Positions 1-5,520 of a stretch of DNA of 5,520 nt are shown one piece after another. Under the pieces are notes generated by a model that worked only from the letters and a program-made list of their open reading frames with translations, had not been told where the DNA came from and ran no database searches. Numbering within the stretch: the stretch's first letter is position 1; every line of letters begins with the position of its first letter. The DNA comes from Deltaproteobacteria bacterium (lineage in GTDB: Bacteria > Desulfobacterota > Desulfarculia > Adiutricales > Adiutricaceae). Where the stretch lies: positions 1 to 5,520 of the forward strand of contig JAITLH010000415.1 in NCBI GenBank assembly GCA_031277995.1. Reading direction: 5' to 3'. The position numbers were made by a program, and so were the translations under genes.

Positions 1-548
1 ATGGCACCACCTTCACCCTGGGTGGTCAGAAGTGGGGGACCATGAAGCCGACCCAAACCGGGGCCAATCTTGGCAATGAGGTCTGGAACGTGACCCTAAA
101 CGGACGAGACGTCGGAGACCAAAGGGATCTCTGGATCGCCGCCGCGGGAGAACTAGAGACTCCTGGGCTTGATGACGGCATCATCAACGGCATGGATCGC
201 TACAGCTTCGTTGAGATCCAAAACGCCGCCAACGGGCCCTGGAAGGGCGCCGAAGTTCGCACCCAGTCGGCCGCCCCGGAGGCCCTGGACGCCATCACCG
301 AGGCCATCAACACCAAGGATAAGATCCGGGCCGACTTGGGCGCCCTCCAGAACAGGCTGGAGAACACCATGACCAACCTGACCATTCAGGCGGAAAATCT
401 CCAGGCCTCGGAGAGCCGCATCTCGGATGTGGACGTGGCCACCGAGATGACGGAATTCACCAGAAACAACGTTCTGGCCCAGGCCGCCACCTCCATGCTG
501 GCCCAGGCCAACAGTCTCTCCCAGCTGGCCTTGAGTCTGATCGGATAA
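1..548 (+). CDS. flagellin, C-terminal part (gene truncated by left window edge)
   Basis: Structural subunit of the flagellar filament, exported through the flagellar type III apparatus and polymerised outside the cell. The reading frame is already open at the first complete codon (position 3), so the ATG at 42 is internal and the true start lies to the left; about 181 residues are visible. The first ~75 look like the variable, surface-exposed middle region and match nothing I recognise. From about nt 270 the sequence becomes the conserved C-terminal D1/D0 helices: KDKIRADLGALQNRLENT, then NLTIQAENLQASESRISDVDVA, TEMTEFTRNNVLAQ, and a hydrophobic end in LSLIG. This is the classic flagellin C-terminal signature, needed for subunit packing. 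No Cys is visible. The part seen is rich in GCC/CTG-type codons, more GC-rich than carD. A terminator follows within 40 bp of the stop, so it ends its transcript. The family call is firm; which flagellin paralogue it is cannot be told. Confidence 0.95.
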   Translation, partial: GTTFTLGGQKWGTMKPTQTGANLGNEVWNVTLNGRDVGDQRDLWIAAAGELETPGLDDGIINGMDRYSFVEIQNAANGPWKGAEVRTQSAAPEALDAITEAINTKDKIRADLGALQNRLENTMTNLTIQAENLQASESRISDVDVATEMTEFTRNNVLAQAATSMLAQANSLSQLALSLIG

Positions 549-586
549 GTTAAGACCCTCGGCCAAAACTAACACCCTCACCCTGT

Positions 587-624
587 CCCCCGATCGCCCC
601 AGGGCGATCGGGGGTTTTTGTTTC
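587..624 (+). terminator. Rho-independent terminator of the flagellin gene
   Basis: A perfect GC-rich inverted repeat pairs CCCCCGATCGCC (587-598) with GGCGATCGGGGG (603-614) around a 4-nt loop, followed directly by TTTTTGTTTCT. It lies 38 bp after the flagellin stop. The 12-bp stem plus U-tract is a textbook intrinsic terminator and isolates flagellin from carD. Confidence 0.95.
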
Positions 625-645
625 TAGAGCCAGGTAAATAATCAG

Positions 646-718
646 ATAAAAATAGTTATATAGATTTTATAACTAATAAAAATAGTTATTATTGATATTA
701 TAATGATACAAATAGTAT
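646..718. repeat. AT-rich degenerate repeat with 30-bp period (three copies)
   Basis: ATAAAAATAGTTAT occurs identically at 646-659 and 676-689. A diverged third copy (ATACAAATAGTAT) sits at 706-718, so the starts are exactly 30 bp apart. The first copy also forms an inverted repeat, TAGTTATA (653-660) with TATAACTA (668-675). The remaining ~16 bp of each unit are AT-rich and only loosely alike unless a 1-nt shift is allowed. The array lies in the flagellin-carD gap, about 70 bp upstream of the carD -35. It could be a phased protein-binding region or simply decayed AT-rich repeat DNA; AT-rich composition raises the chance of coincidental similarity. Confidence 0.6.
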
Positions 719-788
719 TAACAAGTAATATTGCTTATTAATAAAGGTTAATTTACCGCTATTTAGCAATTTCGGTTTTTTTTACCAA

Positions 789-817
789 TTGACTTTCGGG
801 CCATTTTACGATATTAT
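789..817 (+). promoter_or_regulatory. sigma70-type promoter of carD
   Basis: TTGACT (789-794) and TATTAT (812-817) are separated by exactly 17 bp, each one base from the consensus hexamer. A T8 run (776-783) and a strongly AT-rich stretch lie upstream and could act as an UP element. Transcription would start near 824, giving a leader of only ~23 nt. ATTTTA (803-808) and TAAAAT (817-822) form an imperfectly placed dyad around the -10, which might be an operator but is weak in such AT-rich DNA. A strong Shine-Dalgarno, GGAGGG (836-841), sits 5 nt before the ATG at 847. Confidence 0.8.
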
Positions 818-846
818 AAAATCGCTATAACAAGCGGAGGGCTTTA

Positions 847-1350
847 ATGCATCTAAAAGTAGGCGATCTCATCGTCTATCCTGCCCATGGCGTGGGTAGA
901 ATAGAATCCATAGAAGATGAGAAAAAAAACGAGGGGGGGCATCGATTCGTCAAGATCAAAATACTTGACAATGGCATGCAAATCATGATTCCCGCCCGAA
1001 ACGTAACGGAAGTGGGATTAAGGCCTTTAATCTCCAAAAAAGACGTAACCGGTCTATATAAGCAGCTAAAAACTCCACCCGTTTTCGCCGAAGCCAGTAA
1101 CTGGAACCGCCGCCATCGCCACTATCTCGATAAACTTAAGACCGGATCAATTTCTGACGTCTGCGACGTTTTAAGAGAGCTCATGACCATGCGCGGCGAG
1201 AAAGAACTTTCCTTTGGCGAGCGCAAACTTCTAGATACGGCCAGATCCCTTTTGATTAAAGAAGTGGACATGGTCACTAGCCGAAAGGAGGAAAGGATTA
1301 GTCAAGAACTCGATAGTTTCTTTCCCCCACCCAAGGTCACCTCGGCCTAA
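847..1350 (+). CDS. carD: CarD/CdnL-family RNA polymerase-binding transcription regulator
   Basis: CarD/CdnL proteins bind the RNA polymerase beta subunit and stabilise open complexes at sigma-A/sigma70 promoters, notably rRNA promoters (known for mycobacterial CarD and Myxococcus CdnL). The 167-aa length is typical. Residues ~1-65 form the Tudor-like RNAP-interacting domain (VGDLIVYPAHGVGRIESIE; NGMQIMIPARNVTEVGLRPLI). Residues ~70-155 form the helical DNA-binding domain with WNRRHRHYLDKLKTGS (from W86) and LSFGERKLLDTARSLL (from L121). W86 fits the family's conserved tryptophan that wedges into the upstream edge of the -10 region. The start is supported by the strong GGAGGG 5 nt upstream and by alignment of the YP-GVG motif near the N-terminus. 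The last seven codons (PPKVTSA) and the stop fall in a sequence that recurs downstream at 1491-1513, so the tail may be repeat-derived. No terminator is visible before rluD, so the two may share a transcript. There is no added zinc-binding or HMGA-like domain, so this is CdnL rather than M. xanthus CarD proper. Confidence 0.96.
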   Translation: MHLKVGDLIVYPAHGVGRIESIEDEKKNEGGHRFVKIKILDNGMQIMIPARNVTEVGLRPLISKKDVTGLYKQLKTPPVFAEASNWNRRHRHYLDKLKTGSISDVCDVLRELMTMRGEKELSFGERKLLDTARSLLIKEVDMVTSRKEERISQELDSFFPPPKVTSA

Positions 1351-1513
1351 TCTCGATGTCCTAGGCCCCCTCGGCCAAACCTTGTCACCTAAAAATAATC
1401 TCTTGGCCTAAGGCACCTGGGCTGATTTTAAATCCCATGATCTCATCGCCTAAGGCACTTGGGCTGATCTTAAATCCCAAGATCTTATCGCCCAAGGTTA
1501 CCTGGGCCTGATC
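1330..1513. repeat. degenerate 42-bp tandem repeat spanning the carD 3' end to just before rluD
   Basis: Two clear full units are adjacent: 1407-1448 and 1449-1490, identical at 38 of 42 bases. A third, partial unit begins at 1491 (CCCAAGGTTACCTGGGCC) and is followed by unrelated sequence. The carD 3' end at 1330-1352 matches 1491-1513 at 20 of 23 bases, stop codon region included, so the array appears to extend back into carD. The 1353-1406 stretch between is a much poorer match. Unit 1449-1490 contains an inverted repeat CTTGGG (1458-1463) / CCCAAG (1476-1481). 42 bp equals 14 codons and about four helical turns. Both strands stay open through the full units, but 3 of the 4 differences between units would change the amino acid in either long frame, which argues against coding. 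It fills nearly all of the 179-bp carD-rluD gap; I see no clear rluD promoter or terminator in it. Confidence 0.85.
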
Positions 1514-1529
1514 GACCCGCTCAAGGCTT

Positions 1530-2549
1530 ATGACCTTACCAGACTTAAAGGCCAAAACGGTAGAGCCCACGGATAACTCAAAACCCCATAAAATTATCAT
1601 TGACGAAAAGTGGGCCGGTCTTCGCCTTGACGCCCTCTTGGTTCAATTATATCCCGATTATTCTCGCACCTTAATCTCCAAAGCCATAAAAGCTGGACTG
1701 GCCAGTATCGATGGGGTTCCCACCAAGCCCAGCGCTTTGGTTAGGATTGGGCAAAGTCTTGTCTTTAGGGCGCCGGAAAATGACCAAGTTGAGCCAAGCC
1801 CCGATGCCAGCGTTGAATTAAACGTCATCCACCAGGACGAAAATATTCTGGTTATTAATAAACAAGCCGGCTTAACGGTTCATCCCACCCACTTAACCTC
1901 GGGGCCCACGCTAACCGGGGCCTTATTGGCCCTTGATGGGGAAATTTCCAAGGTCGGCCAAGCTGATCGGCCAGGCATAGTGCACCGTTTGGATAAGGAT
2001 ACCACCGGGGTCATGGTCATAGCCAAAAATCAAACCAGCTATGATTTTCTTCAGCGGGCCTTTGCCGATCGACTCGTGGACAAGCGCTACCTGGCTTTTG
2101 TCCGAGGGCAGCTCCCTGACCAGGGAACCATTGATACGCCCATAGGCCGTCACCCAACCCAAAGACATAAAATGTTGGCCAGCCCAGAGGGCTTTCGGGA
2201 GGCCAAGACTTCTTTTCGGGTCATCAGGCGGTTTCCAAAAACCCAGCTGGCTTTGGTCTTAATCACCCTCATGACCGGGCGGACTCACCAAGCCCGGGTT
2301 CACCTGGCCTCGATTGGGGCGCCGGTCTTGGCCGATCGAGTTTATGGGCGAGGCTATGGTAACCTGGTTAAAATTCACCCCAGCCTCGGGGCCCATATGG
2401 ACCGGCAGTTTTTGCACGCCCGTAAGCTGACCATACCCAGCCCGTCTGGAGATCGTCTGACCTTTCGAGCCCCCTGGCCACTAAATTTTCGCTCACTTCT
2501 TGACGAATTGCTTAGACTGGAACGAGACGACCATGGAGAAAAGACCTAA
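1530..2549 (+). CDS. rluD: 23S rRNA pseudouridine synthase, RluD type (RluA family)
   Basis: Isomerises specific uridines to pseudouridine in 23S rRNA; E. coli RluD modifies helix 69 (U1911/1915/1917), aiding late 50S maturation. At 339 aa it is slightly longer than E. coli RluD. An S4 RNA-binding domain covers ~28-85 (GLRLDALLVQLYPDYSRTLI). The catalytic domain follows: VINKQAGLTVHPT (108-120), HRLDKDTTG with the catalytic aspartate D155, DTPIGRHPTQRHKM (from 202), TGRTHQARVHLA (249-260) and the C-terminal DRQFLHARKL (291-300). GRHPT, HRLDKDTTG and DRQ-LHA favour RluD over RluC, but exact target sites are inferred. The ATG at 1530 is the only start in frame after the stop at 1509; its Shine-Dalgarno (AAGG, 1523-1526) is weak and only 3 nt away, hinting at modest or coupled translation. 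The leader is the 42-bp repeat array. The TAA stop lies inside the shared terminator stem. Confidence 0.94.
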   Translation: MTLPDLKAKTVEPTDNSKPHKIIIDEKWAGLRLDALLVQLYPDYSRTLISKAIKAGLASIDGVPTKPSALVRIGQSLVFRAPENDQVEPSPDASVELNVIHQDENILVINKQAGLTVHPTHLTSGPTLTGALLALDGEISKVGQADRPGIVHRLDKDTTGVMVIAKNQTSYDFLQRAFADRLVDKRYLAFVRGQLPDQGTIDTPIGRHPTQRHKMLASPEGFREAKTSFRVIRRFPKTQLALVLITLMTGRTHQARVHLASIGAPVLADRVYGRGYGNLVKIHPSLGAHMDRQFLHARKLTIPSPSGDRLTFRAPWPLNFRSLLDELLRLERDDHGEKT

Positions 2550-2580
2550 AAAAAGCCAGAATAATCTGGCTTTTTTTAGG
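2545..2580. terminator. bidirectional Rho-independent terminator between convergent rluD and gyrA
   Basis: A perfect 16-bp inverted repeat, CCTAAAAAAAGCCAGA (2545-2560) and its complement (2565-2580), surrounds an ATAA loop. The GC core GCCAGA/TCTGGC is flanked by A7 on one side and T7 on the other, so each strand reads a stem followed by U7. It terminates rluD on the plus strand and gyrA (stop at 2595-2597) on the minus strand. The rluD TAA (2547-2549) is part of the left arm. Confidence 0.95.
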
Positions 2581-2594
2581 CGTCGTTTCAGGAA

Positions 2595-5198
2595 TTAATC
2601 CTCGGAACTATCATCCGAGGAATCGTCAATGGTTTCTTCTGAGCTTTCCTCGGAAGTTTCCTCGGAGGTTTGATCGGGGGAATTACCCGTAGACTTATTT
2701 GAATATTTACCGTTAAACTCGTCCTCATCATCATCATCGTGGGGCAATAAGGCCACGTCGGCGACTTTCTCGTCAGGGTCAAGCCCTATAAGCTTTACGC
2801 CATGAGTGTAGCGATGAGTCAAGCGCACTTCGGAAGCCTTAAAGAAAATGAGTTTTCCCGTGGTGGTTATAATCATTAACTTATCGCTTTCGGTGACTTT
2901 GAAAACGCCAACCACCCCGCCACTGGTCGTGGTCAAGGTGCCCATGCCGCCGCGGCTTTGGAAGGTATACTCCTCGGACTTGGTCCTTTTTCCGAAACCT
3001 TTCTCAGTCACGGTCATCAAAATCTCGGAACGATCCTTGGAAATGATATCCATGGAAACGACTCGGTCTCTGGGAACTAGCTTGATGCCCCTGACCCCCG
3101 CGGCCGATCGGCCCATGCTCCTGATTTCTTCTTCCTCGAAACAAATGGCCTTACCGGTGTAGGTTGACAGGACCACCATGTTCTGGCCGTCAGTCAAGGC
3201 GGAGGAAACCAGCTCGTCATCGTCGCTTTTTAAGGTCATGGCTATAATGCCGGTTTTTTTGACGTTATTTAAGTCTTCCAAGGCGACTCTTTTTACGATT
3301 CCCTGCTTGGTGGCCATGAGGACGTAACGATTTTTTTCAGTAAGATCGGTTACGGCGAAAACCGTGTTGACCTTGTCGCCGCTTAGTAAAGGGAGCAGGT
3401 TGACTATGTTCTTACCCTTACTAACCTTGGTGAGCTTGGAGACCAAGGGTAACTCGTGTACCTTTAGACAGTGAAGCCGACCTTTATTGGTTAAAAAGAG
3501 TAAATTGCTGTGAGTTGAGGCCACGTGAATGATTTTTACAAAATCATCTTCCTTGGTTTTGATACCCATGCCACCCTTTCCACCTCGTTTTTGAGTCCTA
3601 TACGAGGTAAGGGGAGTTCTTTTTATATAACCCTCATGAGTTATAGTAATTACCATTTGCTCTGCGGCTATAAAGTCTTCTGGATTATAAGCTTCAGGTC
3701 TGCTATCAGTGATTATAGTGCGTCTTTTATCACTAAATTCACTTTTTAGAGCTATAAACTCATCTTTAATAACCTGATATAAGACGGATTCCGAACCTAA
3801 AATCGATTTGTAACGCTCGATATCGACCAAGATATTGGTATACTCATCATCGATGGATTGACGCTCAAGTTGGGTCAATCTCTGGAGCCTTAAATCCAAG
3901 ATAGCCTGGGCCTGGATTTCGGAAAGCCCAAAGGTCACCACCAAACCGCTCTTGGCCTCGGCGGCGTTACGACTCTGACGAATCAGGCTTATGACCTCGT
4001 CAAGGCGGTCCAAGGCGATTCTTAGACCCTCCAAAATGTGGGCCCTAGCCTCGGCCTTGGCCAACTCAAAACGGGTTCTCCTGGTAACCACGTCTTTGCG
4101 GTGTTCCAGGAAGTAATACAAAGCTTCTTTGAGATTTAGGAGCCTGGGCGTCTGGTTGACGATAGCCAGTAGGTTAATCCCAAAGCTTATTTCCATCTGA
4201 GTATTGTGGTAGAGCTGGTTTAAAACCGTTTCGCCCATGTCCCGCTTGTCGCGTTTGAGCTCCAAAACCACCCGTAAACCTTCGCGGTCACTCTCGTCCC
4301 TAATCTCCCCTATGCCTTCGAGCTTTTTCTCCCTGACCAGTTGATCGATGGTCTCAACAAGCTTGGCCTTGTTTACTTGATAGGGCAGTTCCGTAACCAC
4401 GATGGCCGTGATCCCGCTGGCTTGTTTACCTTCCTTGAGGTTTTCAAAGCCGGCCTTGGCCCTTAAGCGAATGAGACCTTTCCCGGTTTTATAGGCTTCA
4501 TAGATGCCGTCTCGGCCCAAAATGGTCCCAGCCGTGGGGAAATCTGGCCCGGGGATATGTCTCATGAGTTCTTCGATGGTAATTCCAGGATTATCTATCA
4601 AAGCGGTCAAAGCGCTCAAAACTTCGCCCAAATTGTGGGGCGGGATATTGGTGGCCATGCCCACGGCGATTCCCGATGATCCGTTAACCAATAGCCCAGG
4701 GACCCTGGTGGGCATGACCTGGGGTTCTTCCAAGGAACCGTCATAGTTGGCAATAAAATCCACGGTTTTTTTGTCCAGATCGGACATAAACTCGTGGGCT
4801 AGCTTAGAGAGCCTAACCTCGGTGTACCGCATGGCCGCAGCTTGATCGCCATCGACGGATCCGAAGTTGCCCTGACCGTCGGCCAAGGGATAGCGCATGG
4901 AAAAATCTTGGGCCAAGCGAACCAAGGCATCATAAACGGCTTGATCCCCGTGGGGATGATACTTACCTATGACGTCACCGACCACGCGGGCGGATTTTTT
5001 ATAAGGCTTGTTGTAATCGTTTCCCAATTCGCCCATGGCGAAAAGGACTCGGCGATGGACGGGCTTAAGGCCGTCTCGGGCGTCTGGCAGGGCCCGGCCA
5101 ATAATAACGCTCATGGCGTAGTCGAGATAGGAGTTCTTTATCTCCTCCTCGATATTGACGTTCTCAAAACGTTCAAATTCCATTTCATTTTCAGACAT
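2595..5198 (-). CDS. gyrA: DNA gyrase subunit A
   Basis: GyrA forms the A2B2 gyrase with GyrB and cleaves, passes and religates DNA to introduce negative supercoils using ATP. The 867-aa protein is full length (E. coli 875). Residues ~15-510 are the cleavage core: NIEEEIKNSYLDYAMSVI (15-32), the winged-helix region with KKSARVVGDVIGKYHPHGD (67-85), and AAMRYTEVRL with the catalytic tyrosine Y125 (E. coli Y122). The coiled-coil part holds QAQAILDLRLQRLTQLE (429-445). The C-terminal DNA-wrapping pinwheel (~515-820) opens with the GyrA box QKRGGKG (536-542), which separates GyrA from ParC. An acidic, Ser-rich tail fills 821-867. The position equal to E. coli Ser83 is Gln86, while Asp87 is kept as D90. 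The start at 5198 has only a weak TGGA 7 nt upstream, but the N-terminal alignment to E. coli (+3 residues) fits; Met6 is a less likely alternative. The gene has its own promoter and is convergent with rluD; no gyrB is in view. Confidence 0.98.
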   Translation of the reverse strand: MSENEMEFERFENVNIEEEIKNSYLDYAMSVIIGRALPDARDGLKPVHRRVLFAMGELGNDYNKPYKKSARVVGDVIGKYHPHGDQAVYDALVRLAQDFSMRYPLADGQGNFGSVDGDQAAAMRYTEVRLSKLAHEFMSDLDKKTVDFIANYDGSLEEPQVMPTRVPGLLVNGSSGIAVGMATNIPPHNLGEVLSALTALIDNPGITIEELMRHIPGPDFPTAGTILGRDGIYEAYKTGKGLIRLRAKAGFENLKEGKQASGITAIVVTELPYQVNKAKLVETIDQLVREKKLEGIGEIRDESDREGLRVVLELKRDKRDMGETVLNQLYHNTQMEISFGINLLAIVNQTPRLLNLKEALYYFLEHRKDVVTRRTRFELAKAEARAHILEGLRIALDRLDEVISLIRQSRNAAEAKSGLVVTFGLSEIQAQAILDLRLQRLTQLERQSIDDEYTNILVDIERYKSILGSESVLYQVIKDEFIALKSEFSDKRRTIITDSRPEAYNPEDFIAAEQMVITITHEGYIKRTPLTSYRTQKRGGKGGMGIKTKEDDFVKIIHVASTHSNLLFLTNKGRLHCLKVHELPLVSKLTKVSKGKNIVNLLPLLSGDKVNTVFAVTDLTEKNRYVLMATKQGIVKRVALEDLNNVKKTGIIAMTLKSDDDELVSSALTDGQNMVVLSTYTGKAICFEEEEIRSMGRSAAGVRGIKLVPRDRVVSMDIISKDRSEILMTVTEKGFGKRTKSEEYTFQSRGGMGTLTTTSGGVVGVFKVTESDKLMIITTTGKLIFFKASEVRLTHRYTHGVKLIGLDPDEKVADVALLPHDDDDEDEFNGKYSNKSTGNSPDQTSEETSEESSEETIDDSSDDSSED

Positions 5199-5284
5199 TA
5201 AAAGATCCAGCTTCAGGCCTCACGGCCCGACAAGTGAGATTTTAGGTTAACCAAAAAACGGGACTTAGACTTCATAACCTTTCT

Positions 5285-5312
5285 ATTATATCAGTCATTT
5301 AGCGTAAATCAA
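5285..5312 (-). promoter_or_regulatory. sigma70-type promoter of gyrA with extended -10
   Basis: Reading the minus strand, TTGATT (5312-5307) is followed after 16 bp by a perfect TATAAT (5290-5285), preceded by TGA, which makes an extended -10. An A6 tract (5322-5317) and further AT-rich sequence lie just upstream of the -35, like an UP element. Transcription would start near 5278, giving a leader of ~80 nt before the gyrA ATG. The leader holds an 8-bp palindrome GGTTAACC (5245-5252). A 16-bp spacer is compatible with supercoiling-sensitive control as known for gyr promoters elsewhere, but that is inference. Confidence 0.85.
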
Positions 5313-5330
5313 GCTATTTTTTAATTCGCG

Positions 5331-5520
5331 ATAACGGTATATTAAACGAAAAGTCCCTTGCCCAAAGGCCAGCCCCATGGCCCATTTCAAGCCCGCCCCC
5401 TCACTCGCCCCCGATAAGTCTTTTGCCCCCAATGTTATTTTTTACCATCAAATTACTGTTTTTTTTAACTTTTGTATCACTCGCAATACAAAAAGCCGGA
5501 CAGAACTACTCATATTCTGT
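5331..5520. other. intergenic region upstream of gyrA
   Basis: No convincing gene is seen here. 5381-5430 is C-rich on the plus strand, giving G-runs on the gyrA sense strand (5426-5430, 5408-5412, 5396-5400, 5392-5394, 5381-5383). From 5431 it becomes T-rich (T6 at 5441 region, T8 near 5459-5466). An inverted repeat TTTTGTAT (5470-5477) / ATACAAAA (5486-5493) is followed by a partial hairpin at the right edge. A plus-strand frame from ATG 5377 stays open to the edge (48 codons) with an AAAGG 8 nt upstream, but its composition is low-complexity and it runs through the hairpins, so I do not call it a gene. Confidence 0.5.
5491..5520 (-). terminator. probable terminator of an unseen leftward gene, cut by the right window edge
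   Basis: ACAGAA (5500-5505) and TTCTGT (5515-5520) are inverted around a 9-nt loop. Just outside the left arm is AAAAAGCCGG, so on the minus strand the arm reads TTCTGTCCGGC followed by TTTTT. This is the 3' half of an intrinsic terminator whose 5' half would start beyond the edge. It mirrors the layout of the rluD/gyrA terminator. Only the 6 inner base pairs are actually visible; the rest is a prediction. Confidence 0.5.

Noticed and set aside
153..581. Long minus-strand open frame (142 codons) opposite flagellin
   Set aside because: Lies antisense to a clearly conserved flagellin C-terminus; Gly/Leu/Val-rich composition is what GC-ending codons give on the opposite strand, and no domain is recognisable.
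1344..1367. GGCCTA (1344-1349) / TAGGCC (1362-1367) hairpin at the carD stop as a terminator
   Set aside because: Only 6 bp with a 12-nt loop and no T-tract afterwards.
556..1379. Shared 12-mer CCCTCGGCCAAA after flagellin (556-567) and after carD (1368-1379)
   Set aside because: About one exact 12-base match is expected by chance in a window of this size, and flanks do not extend the match.
1923..2168. Minus-strand 81-codon frame inside rluD
   Set aside because: Antisense shadow of the conserved RluD catalytic region.
4842..5201. Plus-strand open frame (119 codons) opposite the gyrA 5' end
   Set aside because: Antisense to the most conserved part of gyrA; its sequence is explained by the GyrA codons and has no recognisable domain.
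5377..5520. Plus-strand frame from ATG 5377 open to the right edge, with AAAGG 8 nt upstream
   Set aside because: 48 codons of low-complexity sequence running through C-runs, T-runs and two inverted repeats; looks intergenic. Sequence beyond the edge would settle it.

Overview
This window is an ordinary chromosomal stretch of a motile Gram-negative bacterium. Best guess is a deltaproteobacterium (Desulfobacterota/Myxococcota side). Three things suggest this: the flagellin C-terminus carries the KDKIRA-LGALQNRLENT / SRISDVDVATEMTEF block I associate with Desulfovibrio-type flagellins; a stand-alone CarD/CdnL regulator closely resembles Myxococcus CdnL as I remember it; and GyrA is a long proteobacterial-style form with an acidic tail. 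The placement is inference from remembered family sequences, not from a search.

Layout, left to right. (1) The 3' part of a flagellin gene (+) runs in from the left edge to 548 and is closed by a strong intrinsic terminator (587-624). (2) A very AT-rich 298-bp gap follows. It holds a 30-bp-periodic degenerate repeat (646-718) and then a near-consensus sigma70 promoter (789-817) for the next gene. (3) carD/cdnL (847-1350, +). (4) A 179-bp gap that is mostly a degenerate 42-bp tandem repeat; the array seems to begin inside the last codons of carD and ends just before rluD. (5) rluD (1530-2549, +), a 23S rRNA pseudouridine synthase. (6) A perfect 16-bp inverted repeat (2545-2580) flanked by A7/T7, a bidirectional terminator between the convergent rluD and gyrA; the rluD stop codon lies inside the stem. 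(7) gyrA (2595-5198, -), complete at 867 aa. (8) A 322-bp region upstream of gyrA holds its promoter (TATAAT, extended -10, A-tract upstream), a G-run-rich stretch and, at the very right edge, what looks like half of another terminator.

The genes are core information-processing genes: RNA polymerase/promoter control (CarD), ribosome maturation (RluD) and DNA supercoiling (GyrA), next to a motility structural gene. carD and rluD may be co-transcribed, since I see no terminator between them. Flagellin and gyrA are separate units. I found no mobile element, CRISPR, RNA gene or novel multi-gene system. The most interesting items are the 42-bp repeat that shares sequence with the carD 3' end, the Gln in the GyrA quinolone-determining position, the Ser/acidic GyrA tail, and the predicted half-terminator at the right edge.
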